Shown one piece after another: positions 7,368-9,605 of a stretch of DNA of 9,605 bases (positions within the stretch are counted from its first letter, which is position 1; every line of letters begins with the position of its first letter). Source of the stretch: Desulfobacterales bacterium (GTDB lineage: Bacteria > Desulfobacterota > DSM-4660 > Desulfatiglandales > B25-G16). Made by a program: the position numbers and the translations under genes. The stretch is from the NCBI GenBank assembly GCA_013375335.1, contig JABXJZ010000042.1, positions 1-9,605 on the forward strand, written 5' to 3'. The notes under the pieces were generated by a model that was given only the letters and a program-made list of their open reading frames with translations, searched no databases and was not told the origin of the DNA.

Positions 7368-7396
7368 TTGACAAAATAATGGCTTGGGGTTATATA
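7368..7396 (+). promoter_or_regulatory. Strong sigma70-type promoter of the polyamine operon
   Basis: A perfect -35 TTGACA at 7368-7373 is separated by 17 bases from a -10-like TATATA at 7391-7396 (four of six matches, including the first two bases). Transcription would begin near 7403, so the speD message carries an unusually long leader of about 297 bases. The promoter shares the GTTGACAAA core with the one at 945. Confidence 0.65.
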
Positions 7397-7429
7397 CATC
7401 GAGCGAAATATGAACCGTCTATCAATAAT

Positions 7430-7577
7430 CTTTTGGTGAGGGAGGGAGGAATTGGCCTTGTCACGAGGCCACCGTTATAGACCCACAGCGTAGCCAACCT
7501 TTGGGGTGTCGCCCAGCCCAGGGGAAGGAGGGGCACCCTTATCTACTATTCATAGCCATTAGTGGCTCTTACCTAAG
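7430..7577 (+). ncRNA. Candidate structured leader RNA upstream of speD
   Basis: Hand folding gives an outer closing stem pairing GGTGAG (7435-7440) with CTTACC (7568-7573), extended by CTT (7430-7432) with AAG (7575-7577). Inside it are three branches: an 8-bp hairpin TGGCCTTG/CGAGGCCA with a 3-base loop (7453-7471); a longer stem with GGGTG (7504-7508) pairing CACCC (7534-7538) and inner GC pairs; and AGCCA/TGGCT with a 4-base loop (7554-7567). A closed multibranch shape before a biosynthetic operon is riboswitch-like. I match it to no known class; SAM, cobalamin, c-di-GMP and fluoride consensus elements were not recognised. It could also be a separate small RNA. Chance pairing cannot be excluded without covariation. 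Confidence 0.4.
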
Positions 7578-7603
7578 TAATCGCATTTTCGAACACATTT
7601 AGA

Positions 7604-7626
7604 TTATCCCGCTTACTGCGGGATGA
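7604..7626 (+). promoter_or_regulatory. Leader hairpin ATCCCGC/GCGGGAT
   Basis: ATCCCGC (7606-7612) pairs perfectly with GCGGGAT (7618-7624) around a TTACT loop, extended by a T-G and a T-A pair to nine base pairs. No T-run follows, so it is not a complete rho-independent terminator. It lies between the multibranch element and the speD-proximal hairpin. Confidence 0.5.
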
Positions 7627-7640
7627 AACCTGAAAACAGG

Positions 7641-7672
7641 ATCTCTTTTGCCCTGGCAGGGGCGAAAGAGGT
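7641..7672 (+). promoter_or_regulatory. 13-bp hairpin just upstream of the speD start
   Basis: CTCTTTTGCCC (7643-7653) pairs with GGGCGAAAGAG (7660-7670), with two T-G/G-T-type wobbles in the extended stem (7641-7642 with 7671-7672) and a 6-base loop TGGCAG. The 3' arm contains AAAGAGG, which could serve as Shine-Dalgarno for the small ORF at 7681. The speD Shine-Dalgarno (7685-7692) lies outside the stem. What follows is GTACAT rather than a T-tract, so it is not a terminator. Confidence 0.55.
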
Positions 7673-7680
7673 ACATATCT

Positions 7681-7737
7681 ATGCGAGAGGAGCTTATGGA
7701 TGATGAAAAGTCCTTTTGGCAGGCACATCCTGGCTGA
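7681..7737 (+). CDS. Possible 18-codon upstream ORF overlapping the speD start
   Basis: ATG at 7681 opens MREELMDDEKSFWQAHPG and stops at TGA 7735-7737. It runs out of frame across the speD start at 7700/7703. GAAAGAGG at 7664-7671 lies nine bases upstream, a workable Shine-Dalgarno, but sits in the 3' arm of a stable hairpin. A second ATG in the same frame (7696) is close to the speD Shine-Dalgarno. Ribosomes translating this frame would pass over the speD initiation site, so it could modulate speD. It may be only a chance frame; no homologue is known to me. Confidence 0.25.
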   Translation: MREELMDDEKSFWQAHPG

Positions 7738-8092
7738 GTATTTTGAATGTGGATGCACCTATCTTGATAGTGAGGCGGCGATAAGAGATCTGATGCTGGA
7801 AGCAGCTTCAAGAACTGGAGCAACTATCGTGGGCAGCATTTTTCACCATTTCAGCCCTCAGGGTGTCACGGGGGTAGTGGTGATAGCCGAGTCGCATCTC
7901 GCCATACATACGTGGCCGGAGTTTCGATATGTATCAGTAGACCTCTTCACGTGCGGTACCAAGGTGGATCCATGGATAGGCTTTGAATATCTCAAGGAAA
8001 AGCTGCAATCGAAGAAATGGGTGAGCAAGGAAATCATCAGAGGAACAGTGAAAGGGGAATCGGGTTCTTACTTGAAGGCAGTATCAGCATAG
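7700..8092 (+). CDS. speD: S-adenosylmethionine decarboxylase proenzyme
   Basis: A 130-residue bacterial-type (short, class 1B) AdoMet decarboxylase. It makes decarboxylated AdoMet, the aminopropyl donor for spermidine. The chain self-cleaves between Glu64 and Ser65 in AESHLAIHTWPE, and Ser65 becomes the pyruvoyl group; His70 and Cys85 (FTCG) are the expected processing and catalytic residues, matching Ser63/His68/Cys83 of the Thermotoga enzyme. FGRHILAE near the N-terminus and FSPQGVTGVVVIAESH are family hallmarks. Two adjacent ATGs (7700, 7703) are possible starts; GAGAGGAG at 7685-7692 is 7 or 10 bases away. The enzyme is cytoplasmic. The tail after residue 113 (GTVKGESGSYLKAVSA) is slightly longer than usual. 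speE begins four bases after the stop. Expression is probably governed by the promoter at 7368 and the long leader. Confidence 0.96.
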   Translation: MMKSPFGRHILAEYFECGCTYLDSEAAIRDLMLEAASRTGATIVGSIFHHFSPQGVTGVVVIAESHLAIHTWPEFRYVSVDLFTCGTKVDPWIGFEYLKEKLQSKKWVSKEIIRGTVKGESGSYLKAVSA

Positions 8093-8096
8093 CGCT

Positions 8097-8939
8097 ATGG
8101 TGCCCCATATTTTTCGATACGAGATATCTCCTCATATTTTTGTTTACCTGGAGTGCAAGGGGATCTTGTACTCAAGTCAGTCCAGGTTCCAGAAGATTGA
8201 GGTGGTCGAATCCCTTGATTTTGGCAGGATGCTCGTACTTGATGGTGTTATCAATCTCACCGAAAGAGACGAGTACGTTTACCATGAGATGCTTGTGCAT
8301 GTCCCCCTCTTCTCTCACCCAAATCCATCGAAGGTACTTATTGTAGGGGGCGGCGATGGAGGTACTGCCAGGGAAGTGGTCAAGCACGAGGGGATTAGTA
8401 GGGTTCAGCAAGTAGAGATTGACGAGGAAGTCATTGCTATTTCGAAGGAATATTTTCCCTCATTGGGTCTTGCCCTTGACCACCCGAAGGTGAATGTTCT
8501 CTTGATGGATGCCATCGAGTATGTAAGGGGGCTTGAGGAGAAGTTCGATGTCATCCTCATTGATTCAACAGATCCGGTTATCAACCAAAGTGAGGGGTTG
8601 TTTACTGTACCTTTTTACACGGATTGCCTCAACGCCCTGACGGAACAAGGGATACTAGCGGCCCAGGTCGGGGATACATATTTCGAGACCAATCTTGTTT
8701 TGTCTGTAGTCACTACACTCAAAGAGGTCTTCCCTCTTGTCAGGATATACCTTGCCCCCATCCCTTCCTACACATTGGCTCCTTACAGCTTTGCGTTTTG
8801 TTCAAAGACGATACATCCCGGGGCGGGATCGCGATTTTCGCTTTTTGGCACGGGCTTTCAAGCCAGATACTATAACACGCAGGTCCACCAAGCGGCCTTT
8901 GCCCTTCCTGAGCATCTGAAAAGAGAATTGGAGAAGTAG
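8097..8939 (+). CDS. speE: Polyamine aminopropyltransferase (spermidine synthase)
   Basis: A 280-residue SpeE. It transfers the aminopropyl group of decarboxylated AdoMet, supplied by SpeD, to putrescine or a similar diamine, releasing methylthioadenosine. The N-terminal beta domain includes LDGVINLTERDEYVYHEM (48-65). The Rossmann core has GGGDGG (84-89), VEID (106-109) whose Glu107 contacts the donor ribose, and DSTDP (156-160) whose Asp156 and Asp159 are the diamine-binding/catalytic pair. The usual Gln in the LDGxxQ motif is Asn53 here, so the acceptor diamine (putrescine, agmatine, cadaverine) should not be assumed. The start at 8097 lacks a good Shine-Dalgarno but is only four bases from the speD stop, implying coupling. 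The last codons contain the Shine-Dalgarno of the next gene, and the TAG stop is in frame with it. Confidence 0.95.
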   Translation: MVPHIFRYEISPHIFVYLECKGILYSSQSRFQKIEVVESLDFGRMLVLDGVINLTERDEYVYHEMLVHVPLFSHPNPSKVLIVGGGDGGTAREVVKHEGISRVQQVEIDEEVIAISKEYFPSLGLALDHPKVNVLLMDAIEYVRGLEEKFDVILIDSTDPVINQSEGLFTVPFYTDCLNALTEQGILAAQVGDTYFETNLVLSVVTTLKEVFPLVRIYLAPIPSYTLAPYSFAFCSKTIHPGAGSRFSLFGTGFQARYYNTQVHQAAFALPEHLKRELEK

Positions 8940-8942
8940 CTG
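8930..8942 (+). promoter_or_regulatory. Shine-Dalgarno and CTG start of the deacetylase
   Basis: GGAG (8930-8933) lies inside the last codons of speE, six bases from CTG at 8940-8942. This spacing is optimal and decides the unusual start. The stop TAG (8937-8939) lies between, so a terminating ribosome would be placed right on the CTG codon. Confidence 0.6.
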
Positions 8943-9605
8943 AAAATTATCTTCCACCATGACTTTTACGAGGTTTATACCTCAGACCCGGCAGCCGCCC
9001 CTGGGAGAATGGAAAGCATTGTCAACGTAATCTCCGGGCACTATGAATTTATGGAACCTTGTGCTGCCAAGGAAGAGGATATTGCCGCTATTCACCGCTC
9101 CTCCCACATAAGGCATGTGAGGGGATTAGGCCTTTACCGTATCTCAGCGCTGGCAGCAGGCGGAGCCATCCAGGCTGCGGTTTTAGGATTGAAAGAGCCT
9201 TGTTTTGCCCTGATCAGACCGCCAGGTCATCACGCATCAGCAGATACGTCTTGGGGTTTTTGTTATTTCAATAATATGGCTGTTGCCTTGGAAAAACTAA
9301 AGAGAGACGGGGCCATAGAAAAGGCCTTTGCCCTGGATATAGATCTCCATTTTGGCGACGGCACGGTAAATATCTTCAACAGGAGGGACTATGTTTCTAT
9401 CTTTAACCCTTCTTCAAGCAACAGAGAAGACTACTTAAGGGCAATAGCAAAGGAGCTCGCAGAGCAGCACTCAGACATAATGGGAATATCTGCTGGATTC
9501 GATAACCATAGAGATGACTGGGGAGGTCTGCTGGAGACTGAAGACTACTTAACTATAGGGAAAATGGTCAGGGAGGCCTGCGAAAGAAGTAATTGTGGCT
9601 GTTTT
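8940..9605 (+). CDS. Histone deacetylase family protein, probable acetylpolyamine amidohydrolase (partial, CTG start)
   Basis: Reading from CTG at 8940 gives 222 open residues to the window edge; the C-terminus is missing. Motifs of zinc-dependent deacetylases appear in order: RPPGHHA (93-99) with active-site His97/His98, WGFCYFNN (105-112), DIDLHFGDGT (133-142) with zinc ligands Asp135 and His137, and SAGFD (184-188) with zinc ligand Asp188. The catalytic Tyr (usually in an EGGY motif) would lie past the edge. Its place directly after speD-speE points to deacetylating acetylated polyamines, though class II deacetylases are diverse. No ATG exists until 9009, which would delete the conserved KIIFHHDFYEVYTSDPAAAPGR start. 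GGAG at 8930-8933 sits six bases before CTG, and in-frame TAG (speE stop) precedes it directly. CTG initiation is therefore the best reading; a base error or stop read-through are alternatives. Confidence 0.88.
   Translation, partial: MKIIFHHDFYEVYTSDPAAAPGRMESIVNVISGHYEFMEPCAAKEEDIAAIHRSSHIRHVRGLGLYRISALAAGGAIQAAVLGLKEPCFALIRPPGHHASADTSWGFCYFNNMAVALEKLKRDGAIEKAFALDIDLHFGDGTVNIFNRRDYVSIFNPSSSNREDYLRAIAKELAEQHSDIMGISAGFDNHRDDWGGLLETEDYLTIGKMVREACERSNCGCF

Larger units (their letters stand above)
7260..7699 (+). other. Non-coding region between the ABC/PHP operon and speD
   Basis: No conserved protein is found in 440 bases. The first 108 bases (7260-7367) show no convincing rho-independent terminator; there is only a weak 5-bp stem (TTAGC/GCTAA around 7323-7340) with no T-run. 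The rest holds a sigma70-like promoter (7368-7396) and a transcribed leader of about 300 bases with several hairpins and one possible small ORF, annotated separately. Confidence 0.8.

Noticed and set aside
7430..7577. Known riboswitch (SAM-I, cobalamin, c-di-GMP, fluoride), SRP RNA or RNase P RNA
   Set aside because: None of the conserved core sequences of these RNAs that I can recall is present. 6S RNA cannot be excluded because it lacks a strong primary consensus.
7641..7672. Rho-independent terminator before speD
   Set aside because: The stem is strong but is followed by GTACATATC, not a run of T. It is more likely a leader or translational hairpin.
8017..8346. 109-residue plus-strand frame across the speD-speE junction
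   Set aside because: It is out of frame with both genes and has no family signature.
9059..9274. 71-residue plus-strand frame near the right end
   Set aside because: It is an alternative frame of the deacetylase gene, whose true frame carries all the family motifs.
1..9605. Mobile element, CRISPR array, tRNA or rRNA
   Set aside because: No transposase or integrase, no regularly spaced repeats, and no tRNA or rRNA core sequences were seen on either strand.

Overview
The window looks like an ordinary chromosomal segment of a Desulfobacterota (deltaproteobacterial) genome of middling G+C. The best clues are the small MANNIGEVVLIYY-type hypothetical protein, the bifunctional-nuclease-domain protein, and the particular ABC exporter and PHP proteins, which resemble versions I associate with that group. 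This is recognition from memory, not a search result. No transposase, integrase, phage gene, CRISPR array, tRNA or rRNA was recognised.

Layout. Positions 1-187 hold the 5' end of a minus-strand FAD-dependent dehydrogenase, which runs off the left edge. A 301-base divergent intergenic region (188-488) follows. Next on the plus strand come a small hypothetical protein (489-845) and a bifunctional nuclease domain protein (1023-1526), the latter behind its own sigma70-like promoter.

From 1601 to 7259 there is a tight run of five plus-strand genes: a PHP metallohydrolase, a membrane-anchored transglutaminase-like protein, an ABC ATPase, a large ABC permease, and a second PHP metallohydrolase. The last four overlap at their stop/start codons, so they almost certainly form a translationally coupled operon. 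The likely theme is an envelope export or processing system. The substrate is unknown.

Positions 7260-7699 are a 440-base non-coding region. It has a strong promoter (TTGACA, 17 bases, TATATA) and then a leader of about 300 bases containing several hairpins and a plausible long-range closing stem. This leads into a polyamine operon: speD (AdoMet decarboxylase), speE (aminopropyltransferase) and a histone-deacetylase/acetylpolyamine-amidohydrolase family gene cut by the right edge. The deacetylase gene has no ATG start. It appears to begin at a CTG directly after, and in frame with, the speE stop, with a well-spaced Shine-Dalgarno. Together these genes would make decarboxylated AdoMet, transfer its aminopropyl group to a diamine, and remove acetyl groups from acetylated polyamines.

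The items most worth a second look are the structured speD leader with a small overlapping upstream ORF, the CTG-started deacetylase, and the PHP/transglutaminase/ABC/PHP operon.
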